Source of the DNA: Rubripirellula lacrimiformis | Lineage (GTDB): Bacteria; Planctomycetota; Planctomycetia; Pirellulales; Pirellulaceae | DNA: 64,000 nt | Assembly (NCBI RefSeq): GCF_007741535.1 | Contig: NZ_CP036525.1 | Span: 4,836,001 to 4,900,000, forward strand | Reading direction: 5' to 3' | Part shown: in pieces, positions 43,961 through 52,337 of the stretch | How positions within the stretch are numbered: the first letter of the stretch is position 1 | Layout: every line of letters starts with the position of its first letter | Made by a program: the position numbers and the translations under genes | The notes under the pieces: model-generated | Told to the model about the DNA's origin: nothing | Seen by the model: the letters and a program-made list of their open reading frames with translations, nothing else | The model's database searches: none

Positions 43961-45792
43961 TACGCGTGAAGAAGAGCCGGGGCGTTCGGTATAGAAGCGA
44001 TGTGTTTGGCGGTGTCGTGTATGTTCCTGAACGAGATGATTTTTTTGCAATTGATCGCGAGCTTGCACCATTCGCGGCTGCGCTGTCAGACAAGTGGGTC
44101 GAGGTTCATGCCCCGGAAGAAAAGCTCTACCGGGCTTTCGCATCACTTGGAATCTGCGAGACCGATCCGAAGACAAAGCAGATTGCATACTCTGGCCCAT
44201 CGTTTCTTGGCAGATTTATTGAATTGCCGACAGTAACTGACCCATTGGTGCTTAACTGCTTCTGCACGTCGCACTGCCCGTTGATGTGTCGCTACTGTCA
44301 TGCAGACGACTTGATGCAGTCGTACCGCGAGGGTGAAAGTGAGCAAGATCTTGATAACGTCATTGCAACGGCAAGCATGATTCCCGCGATGGTTGCGGTG
44401 ATCACGGGAGGAGATCCGCTCTCAGCCCCAGAGCGTGCGAATTCGCTTATCAGACGCCTTTCTAAACAGAAGGCAATTGTCATTGACACATCCGGCGTCG
44501 GTGATATCGACAGATTGCTTCCGGCGATCGTTGAAACATTTGCTCATGTGCGAGTATCGCTTGACGCAGCTTCTGACGAGAATGCGAGGGTCAGGCCAGC
44601 CAATCCGAAGTATTCGAAGGACAAGGACGCCTCGCGAGTTGGTGCGGCCAAGACGATAAAAACTTGTTTGGAGAACGGTGTCCCAGTAACTGTGCAAACT
44701 GTCATAAGTAGCCACAACGAGAATCTCGATGAGCTTCGTAATCTTCGAGATTTGATTTCAACATGGGGCGTCAAAAATTGGGTCCTGCATGTCGCTATCC
44801 GAGGTGGCTTGGCCCGGCAAGTTGAAGATCAGGCTGATAAGCAAACCCGAAAACGTGGAATCCTTCCTTCAAGCGGCGTATACGGACTGGTAGAGAAGCT
44901 CATTGCGGACACCGAGCGTCAGAATATCCAGCTTGACATTCGTTGCACGGACACAAATCAAACCCCAAATTCTGTCTTGCTTGTTGGGAGCACTGGCGAT
45001 CTTTTCACCGAGGGCTTGGCACACCATGGCAAGGTGCCTCTCTACAAGGCAGGGGAAGGTCGTCCTGACCTAGTTAGATCGTTATGGCATCACGTTGATA
45101 GATTCGGGCATGCGAAACGCTACTTCAACTGGAACCCTTGGATGGGTAACGGTAAGAATCTGGAGGGCTTATGTTTTCCAATTCCAAAGGCGACGCAAGT
45201 GCCGTCCGTCTCCGGAGCGACCGTAGAAACAGAAGCTAAATTTCCGGTTAAAGACGGGAAGGCGTTACGGGAACTCCTCGAGGTTGAAGGGTTTGCCGTC
45301 GCGTGCGAAGAGAAGCAGAGAGACGAGTATTATGACCGTGAAGACAAAGCTTTCAGCAGCCTCGATTTTGTCATCCGGCTTCGGGACACCGAAAATGATT
45401 CAGTAATCGGATTGAAGGGACCAAGGTTCTACACTGAGAGCGGAGAATACTCTCGTGTGGAGCTTGAATTCCAAACCAGGTCGCGAGAAGCATCAATTGA
45501 GTCGCTTTCTTCGAAGGAATTGTCACCGTATTGGTTCTTCGAGAAGCGGAGGACCACCTACCGCCGATCAAGAGATGAGGCCATCGTCTGCCTAGATGAA
45601 ATTCCATTGCTCGGTGAATTTATTGAAGTTGAAGGGGAACTCAAACAGATCCGTGACATTCGAACGAAGTTCGGTGAATGTATCGGTGATCCCGAACGTC
45701 GAAATTACGGCGAGCTATTCAAAGATCACATGGTAAACATGGGAAGTGAACCATCCGAAATTAAAGGAGCGGAGTTCGGGCCAACCGAGTGA
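43957..45792 (+). CDS. radical SAM protein fused to a CYTH domain
   Basis: 611 aa. The N-terminal 85 residues resemble a PqqD-like peptide-binding domain (VYVPERDDFFAIDRELAPF), low certainty. The radical SAM cluster is CPLMCRYC (C107, C111, C114), with extra Cys at 101 and 103, and the SAM-binding GGDP at 151-154. From residue 423 a full CYTH domain follows: VETEAKF (ExExK), QRDEYYD, IRLR, IGLKGP, SRVELEF, EKRRTTYRR, LGEFIEVEGE. CYTH domains bind inorganic or nucleoside triphosphates with divalent metal (thiamine triphosphatase, class IV cyclase). The fusion is unfamiliar to me. Last gene of the overlapping operon. Confidence 0.85.
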   Translation: MIRVKKSRGVRYRSDVFGGVVYVPERDDFFAIDRELAPFAAALSDKWVEVHAPEEKLYRAFASLGICETDPKTKQIAYSGPSFLGRFIELPTVTDPLVLNCFCTSHCPLMCRYCHADDLMQSYREGESEQDLDNVIATASMIPAMVAVITGGDPLSAPERANSLIRRLSKQKAIVIDTSGVGDIDRLLPAIVETFAHVRVSLDAASDENARVRPANPKYSKDKDASRVGAAKTIKTCLENGVPVTVQTVISSHNENLDELRNLRDLISTWGVKNWVLHVAIRGGLARQVEDQADKQTRKRGILPSSGVYGLVEKLIADTERQNIQLDIRCTDTNQTPNSVLLVGSTGDLFTEGLAHHGKVPLYKAGEGRPDLVRSLWHHVDRFGHAKRYFNWNPWMGNGKNLEGLCFPIPKATQVPSVSGATVETEAKFPVKDGKALRELLEVEGFAVACEEKQRDEYYDREDKAFSSLDFVIRLRDTENDSVIGLKGPRFYTESGEYSRVELEFQTRSREASIESLSSKELSPYWFFEKRRTTYRRSRDEAIVCLDEIPLLGEFIEVEGELKQIRDIRTKFGECIGDPERRNYGELFKDHMVNMGSEPSEIKGAEFGPTE

Positions 45793-45857
45793 TTCTTGCA
45801 GCAGGCGAGCTCGATTGCCCGTAACAAGAAAGCACTCTGTGTTGCCAATGCTAGCGT

Positions 45858-46565
45858 TTACGGATCGAGCAGGCGATCTTCGATTTCCGACAAGCGTTCT
45901 TGCAATGCGTTGACGGTGTATTCGGCGGGCTCGTATTTGGCGCGCAGGTCGGCCAGGATGGCTTCGTGAGCTTCGGCTTGCTCTTTGTAGCGGTTCGCTT
46001 CGTTCTTGAAGGGTGTCGCCTTCCCTTTCTCTCGGTCCTGGCGAGCCCAGCTTTCACGCTTGTCCATTTCCTCGGCGAGGGACGCTCGCGCGTGGTCGGC
46101 CGCGCTGAGTTCTTCGACGACCGAATCGTATTCGACGACGAGTTCGCGGTCCTCGCAGGTGTTGCGTAGTTCCATGCGGGCCTGGGATGCTCGCTTGCGG
46201 ATCGTGTTGATCTCCGTTCGCCGGATGTAGAGCGGCGACATTTCTGATTCGTGCTTTGCCGTCAACGCTTCGAGGGTTTGCTCGGCAGCGTCGATCTGCT
46301 TTGCGAGCTTGGTCGCTTCGCTTTCGAGCGGCGCGATCGCGTCGTATTCGTCACGCAGCCTTCGACGGCGGGCCAGTAGTTCGGCGTCGTGGCGTAGTTC
46401 GTCGAGCGTCCGTTCGTTGTCGGCCAGCACGGTAGCGATCTTGTCGGCGTCTGGTTCTTTGCCGTCGCAGATGCTGGCGACCAATCGCCGGTAGTCGGAC
46501 CACTTGGTGATCCGTCGCTGGCGTTGGCGGTTGGTGATCGTTTCAAGTAGTGATGTCAAATTCAT
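45858..46565 (-). CDS. coiled-coil protein of unknown function
   Basis: 235 aa from the ATG at 46563-46565 (MNLTSLLETITNRQRQRRIT), with ribosome site AAAGGAG upstream. The sequence is heptad-rich from about residue 50 to the end (EATKLAKQIDAAEQTLEALT, EEMDKRESWARQDREKGKAT, AEYTVNALQERLSEIED). No enzyme motif. Resembles phage or element scaffold-like coiled coils only in general. Its start lies inside the end of the HEXXH gene (23-bp overlap), so the pair is co-translated. Frames running upstream to 47192 are shadows of the HEXXH gene. Confidence 0.65.
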   Translation of the reverse strand: MNLTSLLETITNRQRQRRITKWSDYRRLVASICDGKEPDADKIATVLADNERTLDELRHDAELLARRRRLRDEYDAIAPLESEATKLAKQIDAAEQTLEALTAKHESEMSPLYIRRTEINTIRKRASQARMELRNTCEDRELVVEYDSVVEELSAADHARASLAEEMDKRESWARQDREKGKATPFKNEANRYKEQAEAHEAILADLRAKYEPAEYTVNALQERLSEIEDRLLDP

Positions 46566-47277
46566 CGTGGCTCCTTTGCCTTTCGGGGTGGGCGTTGATC
46601 CAAGAACGTTTGTCGGCTTCGTAGATGGCCTTGAAACCGGGCGAGACGGGTTGCGAGCAAATTTGCCGGAACGACGCGGCGCACAACGTGTCCGCTTCGG
46701 GGTTGATCGCTTGCGCGTACTTGGCGGCCGGCGACATGCCGAACCGCTCGGGGCTGTAGACTTCGTCCGCTCGGATGTCATAGCCGAGAACGGCCGCACG
46801 ATGGCGCAGGTGGGACGCGATCCGCATGAACCGGGATTCATGCGTGGTCCACGGAGGCGTCGAACCGTCGCCATCCTCGTCGCGGGAAACGGCGTCGGCG
46901 ATTCGGATGGCTTCGGCGCGGATGTACTGCTGGTTGTACGGGCGCGGTTGGAACAGCGACGGGCGTTCGAGAATGTGGGCCAGTTCGTGTAGCGTCGTCC
47001 CGAGCATCTTGTTGTACGTTCGCTGCGGGAAGTCTCGCTCGATATTGAGATTGCCAAGCACGATGACTGGCCCACGGATGCCTTCCCAATCGGCGAAGGT
47101 ATGGTGCAGGTGCATATCGAGGCTTGGCGACGTGTAGCCGTAGCAGACCGTGTTGGCTCCGAGCATCGGTGGTAGGTTGGTTTGCGGGACAACCCATAGC
47201 GGCGAACCAGTTAGCTCAGCGGGCGCGACGCGGTAGCAGAGGTCTTTGGCGTCGGCAATAAAGCGTTCCATGTCCAT
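46543..47277 (-). CDS. HEXXH zinc-metallopeptidase-like protein
   Basis: 244 aa from the ATG at 47275-47277 (second ATG at 47271). The zinc motif is LHELAHILE (96-104, HEXXH = HELAH). The N-terminal half (VCYGYTSPSLDMHLHHTFAD, GPVIVLGNLN) resembles no family I can name, and a downstream third ligand is not certain. Genes like this accompany integrative elements in planctomycetes. Proteolytic activity is inferred from the motif alone. Co-translated with the coiled-coil gene. Confidence 0.6.
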   Translation of the reverse strand: MDMERFIADAKDLCYRVAPAELTGSPLWVVPQTNLPPMLGANTVCYGYTSPSLDMHLHHTFADWEGIRGPVIVLGNLNIERDFPQRTYNKMLGTTLHELAHILERPSLFQPRPYNQQYIRAEAIRIADAVSRDEDGDGSTPPWTTHESRFMRIASHLRHRAAVLGYDIRADEVYSPERFGMSPAAKYAQAINPEADTLCAASFRQICSQPVSPGFKAIYEADKRSWINAHPERQRSHDEFDITT

Positions 47278-47452
47278 CGGTTTCGTCCTTGGGGGAAAAT
47301 GGGCTCGCCGAAGCGAGTTTTCGTGTGTTTTGCGGGCTGAAATTCGTTCGGACAAATCAAACAAAGTGTGCCTATAAGCGTGGCTGTTCCCGTAGGCGTG
47401 ACGGGAGAACCGATTTTCGCCGGAGTACCTAAAACATTTCAGGGAGATTGAT

Positions 47453-47812
47453 ATGGGACGAAAACCGCGTCGGCGGATGGTTCATTGGGTGACGTTTGGA
47501 TTCAACGACGGTTCAGTCATCGCTTGTGCTCCGGAACGAAAGTTGTCATCGAAGCGAATCAAGGAAGAACGCATTTACGTTTGCCCCGATGGCGTTCAGC
47601 GCGAATACATGCACAAGCCCAACGAGCTTTGCACTTGGAGCCTTGAACAACGCATTCGGTCCTGCGACATCCTTTCAAACCGGCTGAATACGCGTCGCGC
47701 TATCCGTGAATTGGTACTGCCCGAAATCGCTGCCCTCGCCGATACGCTCCAACGGATCGAGAAACGGCTAGACGCTATCGAGCGTTATATTGGAGACGGC
47801 GAGGCCTCGTAG
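47453..47812 (+). CDS. island protein of unknown function
   Basis: 119 aa, starting MGRKPRRRMVHWVTFGFNDG, with a basic start, a beta-rich middle and a C-terminal coiled coil (EIAALADTLQRIEKRLDAIE). Shine-Dalgarno-like AGGGAG lies upstream of the start. No family recognised. It is divergent from the HEXXH gene and convergent on the ATPase across a strong hairpin. Confidence 0.6.
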   Translation: MGRKPRRRMVHWVTFGFNDGSVIACAPERKLSSKRIKEERIYVCPDGVQREYMHKPNELCTWSLEQRIRSCDILSNRLNTRRAIRELVLPEIAALADTLQRIEKRLDAIERYIGDGEAS

Positions 47813-47887
47813 CTTGGCCACTCGGTCGCACACGTTCGCCCGTGTCGCGTTTGGTTTGGTTGTTGGCGTTCTCGTTCGCTCGTTCGT

Positions 47888-47983
47888 CCGCCCGCGTTTG
47901 CACGCACACAAACCCGTCGCCCCTGGGTCGTGCGTCCGCGCACGCACCCAGGGGGTACTAGGGGGTGTGTGCGCGCACGCGGG
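47888..47983. terminator. large nested hairpin between convergent genes
   Basis: Inner stem at 47920-47954: CCCCTGGGT-CGTGCG, loop TCCG, CGCACG-C-ACCCAGGGG, i.e. 15 bp with one bulged C. An outer pair (CCCGCGTTTGCACGCACACA with TGTGTGCGCGCACGCGGGG) extends the fold to about 95 bp. Its position between two converging genes favours a bidirectional terminator; no T-tract follows on either strand, so a replication- or recombination-related structure is also possible. Confidence 0.65.
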
Positions 47984-47991
47984 GCAAGCGG

Positions 47992-49560
47992 TTAGCCGGT
48001 TGGTTCGGTCGGGTTTTCGGGCTGGGGTTGGGTCGCGAATTGGTGCCTTTGGTTGGGTGCGAACCGCCAACGGTGGGCCAGACCGGTGGCCTCGGCCTGC
48101 TTGAGCAAGGAACTCGCCCGACGTTCGGACAGCCCTGCCTCTTTCGCCTCGGTCGTGATCACCACGGTTGGCTTCGGTTCAACACCCACAAACGCTTCCA
48201 CGAACCGCTGAGCGGTCCACTCCGGCACGTCGGCCGGTTTGTCTGGCTTGGTCTTTCGGCGTCGGGATTCGTTTCGCAGGTTGGTTGGGTCGAGTTCCAT
48301 CTCCACATCCCACACAGGGAAGTTCCATCGCAGGCAGACCGGATCGACGGGCGGCCAGGAACGTACTGCCGCGTCGAGCACGATCGCTCCGTCTTGTTCA
48401 TGCGGCCGAAGCACCAGGTGCGAATCGGTCGCTCGAGCTTGGCTACCAGCGCCCGCTCCGACGTCGGTGATTGATTTGAAGGACTGGTTGCCCTTGCTGG
48501 TGTGGTGGATCAACACGAAAGCCGAACCGAGCATTTCGGCATAGCGATCAATTGTGTTGTAAACGCTCGCCATCGCCGCGTTGTCGTTCTCGTCAGACTC
48601 GGCCGGAAGCATTCGGTAGAACGCGTCGATGACGATCATCTTGAAGCGGTCTTCAAAGACGTGGTCGAAGTATGCGCCGAGCGAACGGATGTCTTTGAGG
48701 TTGCCGCGAAGGTTCGAGACGAACAAATGGTCGGCAACGTCGTCCGGCGTGATGCCGCGAGCGTCCATCACTTTCGGAATCCGGTTCGCCGAAGTCGTCG
48801 GGTGCAGTTCGTTGTCGATGATCAGTACATCGCCGGGCTCGGTGTCGAACCGACCGAGCCACGGACGCCCGGTAGCAACGGCGAGAGCCATGTCGCTGGC
48901 CAACCAGGACTTGCCGACCTTCGGTGACGCGATGACGTTCATCGTTTCGCCGGCACGAAGTAGCCCATGAATGATTGGCGGCTTGAGCAGCGGATACCGA
49001 TCGAGCAGTCGTCGTAGACTCCGCGGTCGAATGTCGGCCGCCCGAGGCAGCGTATCGTGTGTCAGTTCCCATGATTGGCGAATCTCGTCGAGGCGGTCTT
49101 GCGTACTGGCATCGAGGTCTTCGTGTGGCCGAGGCGGAACGATGATCTGGTCGGGGCGCAGCAAGCCTTTGCACCAACGTTGCACGCGAGCGTTCCATCC
49201 CGTCATCGCCACGGTGCGAATGGTCTGCGTATCGAAACCCTCGCGACTGAAATGCCTCCACCCTTCGATAGCGATCCAGACCGCCTGGGCTCGCCCGCGA
49301 GCTTTCGACGCTTCGATTGGATGGTCTGGCCGAAACACACAAACGCCGTGGTCCGCACCGACAACGGCTTTGGCACGCAACCGTTCCCTGGCCAACATCA
49401 GTTCGCGAAACAAGGTCCGGTTGGGTTTCTTCCATGCTGGAACGCTCATCGCGGTCTCAGCAAACCAATCGCGATACGCCTTCTCCGCTTCAACGCCCAT
49501 CGTGGTTCGCGGGAAGCATGGTCCGTCGTTGTAGATGCGGGTTGGTGGTGTCTCATCCAT
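47992..49560 (-). CDS. RepA/DnaB-like AAA ATPase of the island
   Basis: 522 aa from the ATG at 49558-49560 (MDETPPTRIYNDGPCFP). The N-terminal 190 residues are unassigned. The RecA-like core has Walker A ASPKVGKSW (211-219), a Walker B-like strand DVLIIDNEL, KMIVIDAFYRM, and FVLIHHTSKGN (sensor-like), as in RepA hexameric helicases and AAA_25 proteins. The C-terminus has a likely winged-helix segment (AKEAGLSERRASSLLKQAEA). Such proteins serve replication of plasmids and integrative elements. Suggests the island had, or has, autonomous replication ability. Confidence 0.8.
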   Translation of the reverse strand: MDETPPTRIYNDGPCFPRTTMGVEAEKAYRDWFAETAMSVPAWKKPNRTLFRELMLARERLRAKAVVGADHGVCVFRPDHPIEASKARGRAQAVWIAIEGWRHFSREGFDTQTIRTVAMTGWNARVQRWCKGLLRPDQIIVPPRPHEDLDASTQDRLDEIRQSWELTHDTLPRAADIRPRSLRRLLDRYPLLKPPIIHGLLRAGETMNVIASPKVGKSWLASDMALAVATGRPWLGRFDTEPGDVLIIDNELHPTTSANRIPKVMDARGITPDDVADHLFVSNLRGNLKDIRSLGAYFDHVFEDRFKMIVIDAFYRMLPAESDENDNAAMASVYNTIDRYAEMLGSAFVLIHHTSKGNQSFKSITDVGAGAGSQARATDSHLVLRPHEQDGAIVLDAAVRSWPPVDPVCLRWNFPVWDVEMELDPTNLRNESRRRKTKPDKPADVPEWTAQRFVEAFVGVEPKPTVVITTEAKEAGLSERRASSLLKQAEATGLAHRWRFAPNQRHQFATQPQPENPTEPTG

Positions 49561-49768
49561 GAGCGAACCTGTGCTTTGTGTGCGGTACGGGAGCCATTCG
49601 ACGAACGAGCTGGAGCCATCGTGCGGAACCAGCCCCCCCAGCAGTTGACGCAGAGTTTGGAATCCGCGAAAATCGGAATTTGGCTGGATCTCACCCACCG
49701 GTGATATTTACCTCCGACTGCAAACCACACGTACCTCCTTACCCATTTACTCGAAACGGAATACCAAG

Positions 49769-50434
49769 ATGGCAAAACCAAAATCCAAGTCTGATGAAAA
49801 ACGCCCAGCACTCTTGCTGCACTCAGGCGGACTTGATTCAACGATCCTTGGTGTGTATCTAAACAAGAAGGGAATCAATTTTCAATCTCTATTTATTGAC
49901 TACGGACAGACCTCGGAGGTTGGTGAATTAGACGCCGTGACTCGAACTGCTGCGATGTTGCAAAGCAATCTCGATGTAATTCGGTCTCCCGAAATCTTCT
50001 CTGCGTTCACGTCTTCCTCACTTGCGTTTTCGCAATCTGTCGGCAACCCTGGACGCCACGTCCTTGAGCTTGGTTCTGTACTTCTTCTTGCCCCTGCAAT
50101 CGCTTACGCACACCGCCTTGGCTTATCAACTGTATATGTTGGCTACACTAAGCTTGACGCAGACTATTCTAAGGAATACACGCAAAAGTTCCTCTCTGCT
50201 TTCGCGTCGCTTTCGTCGATTGCTGGGTATCCAGCGATCGCAATTAAGGCGCCCTTCGTTAAAAAGACAAAGGGACAAGTGGTTAAAATTGCTGCTAAGC
50301 AAAAAGAACTTCTATCTGCAACGTGGACTTGCCATCTAGGTTTAAGTCGCCAGTGCGGCGTCTGCGAGTCATGCCTTGGGCGTAAAGAAGCTTTTAGATC
50401 TGCAAAAGTCAAAGACCCAACGACCTACGAGTGA
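49769..50434 (+). CDS. QueC-like (7-cyano-7-deazaguanine synthase family) protein
   Basis: 221 aa. PP-loop ATPase motif LLLHSGGLDSTILG (16-29), FIDYGQ, and the C-terminal zinc site C188-x7-C-x2-C-x2-C (TWTCHLGLSRQCGVCESC). These are the QueC signature. Some positions of housekeeping QueC are altered (SRQCGVCESC in place of CGxCxSC context), and no queD, queE or queF is nearby. QueC-like proteins occur in phage-defence loci (Qat, type IV CBASS) and in DNA 7-deazaguanine modification. It is visibly more AT-rich than host genes, as is the SIR2 operon. Confidence 0.82.
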   Translation: MAKPKSKSDEKRPALLLHSGGLDSTILGVYLNKKGINFQSLFIDYGQTSEVGELDAVTRTAAMLQSNLDVIRSPEIFSAFTSSSLAFSQSVGNPGRHVLELGSVLLLAPAIAYAHRLGLSTVYVGYTKLDADYSKEYTQKFLSAFASLSSIAGYPAIAIKAPFVKKTKGQVVKIAAKQKELLSATWTCHLGLSRQCGVCESCLGRKEAFRSAKVKDPTTYE

Positions 50435-50939
50435 CTTGCTGGTCAGTTTCGGATTTGAGTTCACCCAACCAGGTAACCACGACGTCCACTTGAGGACGAA
50501 ACGAGGCCTCGCAAGTAGAAAACAAACCGCCGTCTTCATTGAACTCTGACGTTCGTCTTTCTGGCTAATGATCAATCTCTTAAGGTAAAAAAGGTGACGG
50601 TACGCTATTCATCTACATCCGAGGATTCGGTGTCGGCCGCTGCATCCTTGGCTCGTCGTTTTTCCAGAGCATCCAATAGCATCCAAGCAGTATCTTCGGC
50701 CGCAGCCTCCGCATCGGAATGTTCGTCATCGGTAGTTCAAGATAGATTTCTGTGTCTTCGTTCATGCGTCCTTGCTCATGCGGCTAGGGAGATAGCGGAG
50801 TCCATCCGCGATGCGTTTCGGTGCGAACGACGAGCCCCAGCGTATCGGCATGGAAGACCAATCCGGTACGCCTTCTCCGCTTCAACACAGGAATGCGACC
50901 ATAGCCCATATCCAAACTTACGTGCTTCTTAGCAATCAA
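50435..50939. other. intergenic stretch of degenerate sequence
   Basis: 505 bp without an intact gene. It holds a broken ORF (see 50605-50765) and at about 50857-50886 a near-copy of 49463-49494 from inside the ATPase gene (sharing TACGCCTTCTCCGCTTCAAC). It looks like a junction assembled from pieces of neighbouring DNA. Confidence 0.5.
50605..50765 (-). pseudogene. degenerate small acidic-protein fragment
   Basis: The minus strand reads DDEHSDAEAAAEDTAWMLLD then ALEKRRAKD and stops at 50605. A start-like MNEDTEIYLELP precedes it in another frame, consistent with a frameshift near 50730. Its AEDTAWMLLDALEK core weakly resembles the VADAWAAVLIDVHEK peptide in the two flanking repeats, so it may be a third, more diverged copy. 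Confidence 0.4.
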
Positions 50940-51416
50940 ATGACTCTTTATCACTTATCAAAAAACAAAGACCTTGATCGAATAGTAGACTCATCGAGAT
51001 CGGAACTGCCGAACGCTATTTCACCAAGGGTCCCGAGAAAATGCCTCGCGGAAGATCAGCGAACCAAACGTGTTTGTGTTGCCCCGACAATTTGGCAGTG
51101 TCTAATGTCGATGCCGGATGCAGATTGGATTTACGTCTACCGAATCGATGAGGAGGTTGCATCAGCCCCACTTGGGAATATTGGAGATAGCAGCCTTACT
51201 CAAGAGAAGTGGGTGACTGACGAAGACATCTCTCGTGCTGGAGGAGAGATTCCCTTGGTCTATCGGGGTCGAGTTAATAAGACCAGGCTTCTGCGTGAGT
51301 CATTGAATGTCGCGAGCCGCATGGGAAAACTGCCAACATGTTCAGTTGAAGAGCAATCCGTTTGGATCGAATTGGACGGTGAGTTCAGATTGCAAGATGA
51401 GTTTCAGTGTCGTTGA
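50940..51416 (+). CDS. small cargo protein, possibly ADP-ribosyltransferase-like
   Basis: 158 aa from the ATG at 50940 (MTLYHLSKNKDLDRIVDSSR). The pattern LYHLS near the start, RKCLAEDQRTKRVCVAPTIW and DWIYVYRI resembles small phage and bacterial proteins with an ART-like fold, but no catalytic triad is certain. AT-rich like the QueC gene upstream. Frames upstream to 50811 pass through duplicated sequence. Function unknown. Confidence 0.55.
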   Translation: MTLYHLSKNKDLDRIVDSSRSELPNAISPRVPRKCLAEDQRTKRVCVAPTIWQCLMSMPDADWIYVYRIDEEVASAPLGNIGDSSLTQEKWVTDEDISRAGGEIPLVYRGRVNKTRLLRESLNVASRMGKLPTCSVEEQSVWIELDGEFRLQDEFQCR

Positions 51417-51493
51417 CTATCAGCTGAGTTGTTGTGTTCTTCTGATCCGTTTCGCGTTATGCAGTCCGGTTTCGATCCGCCATCTTGCTTAGC

Positions 51494-51727
51494 CTTCTCG
51501 TGAACGTCGATCAGAACTGCAGCCCAAGCATCGGCGACGTCGTCAGGCAACGGTGGTAGGTCGTCGTCAGCAGATTCTTCATTGGGATCCAAAGCGAGCC
51601 TCCGTGCTCAACGAAACGATCCGCTAAAACGCGGAATATACGACGCCAATAGCCAAGTGGAAAACGACGTAGGCGAGTGCGTGCGGGCTGCTCCATCACG
51701 AGTTGACGCGTTTTCAATGCTTCCGTC
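51494..51727. repeat. right flanking direct repeat of the island (copy B)
   Basis: Matches 35556-35788 in the same orientation, about 80% by eye. The minus strand has an open frame from 51592 (DPNEESADDDLPPLPDDVAD then AWAAVLIDVHEKAKQ), which is broken upstream. The two copies lie about 15.9 kb apart and enclose the AT-rich cargo and recombinase. The 51417-51793 stretch has no intact gene. Confidence 0.75.
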
Positions 51728-51793
51728 AGAGGAGCTTTCGTGGCGTCCGTGAAAACGGATCATGATGCATGGTTGGCTCGTCGGGGCGACATG

Positions 51794-52320
51794 TTAGCGG
51801 CGCAGTAGTTTGCTGAGGCCGCCGGCGATCAGGGTGGTGACGTCGGTCAGTGCGCGGGCGATGGCGAGGCCGCTGGGGGCTGCTGAGTACCTGGGGGGAC
51901 ACTCGGGATCGAACTGGCCTTTGTACGCTCGCGACCCATGGAAGTTGTAGAAGTGTTCGCCATGGCGTAGTTCTCGGCATGCCCGTACAACATCAACTCG
52001 ACGAACAGCAACTCCATCACTCCGTGCGGCGCATCGGGGACATGTCGCATCAGGTCGATGGAAAGTTCGTGCTTGCCCCCGCCCCGCCAAACGTTCGCAA
52101 ACGCAAACAAGGTTTCGCCTTGCTCGATCACGGCGGTGATGGGGATCGAATGGAAGCTCGTCGCGACGTCGGCCGCTTTGTGTTGCTTGTACTCGTGATC
52201 CCACGACCACAACGCGATCGCAAAGAACCCGATCGACAGTGTCGGTTTCAGCCAAGACGCAGACGCCGCCCAAGCAGATTGCAGGCGTCCGGGCGGTGTT
52301 TCTTGGATTCCCGGCGGTGC
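51794..52320 (-). pseudogene. remnant of an mprF-like (DUF2156) gene
   Basis: Two frames give consecutive pieces of the C-terminal domain of lysylphosphatidylglycerol synthetases. One frame has TLFAFANVWRGGGKHELSID then LMRHVPDAPHGVMELLFVEL. After a frameshift and a short deletion, the other has RHGEHFYNFHGSRAYKGQFD, PRYSAAPSGLAIARAL and stops at 51794. The block normally between them (FNLGMAPLSGL type) is missing, and nothing of the membrane flippase domain remains. Non-functional; possibly truncated by the island's arrival. Confidence 0.75.
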
Positions 52321-52337
52321 CTAGCTGGCAATCTCGA

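Noticed and set aside
46566-47192. Upstream extension of the coiled-coil frame
   Set aside because: Ser/Thr/Arg-rich shadow of the HEXXH gene; the proper start with a ribosome site is at 46565.
47813-47991. Possible CRISPR-like or iteron array
   Set aside because: The repetition is one nested inverted repeat, not regularly spaced direct repeats.
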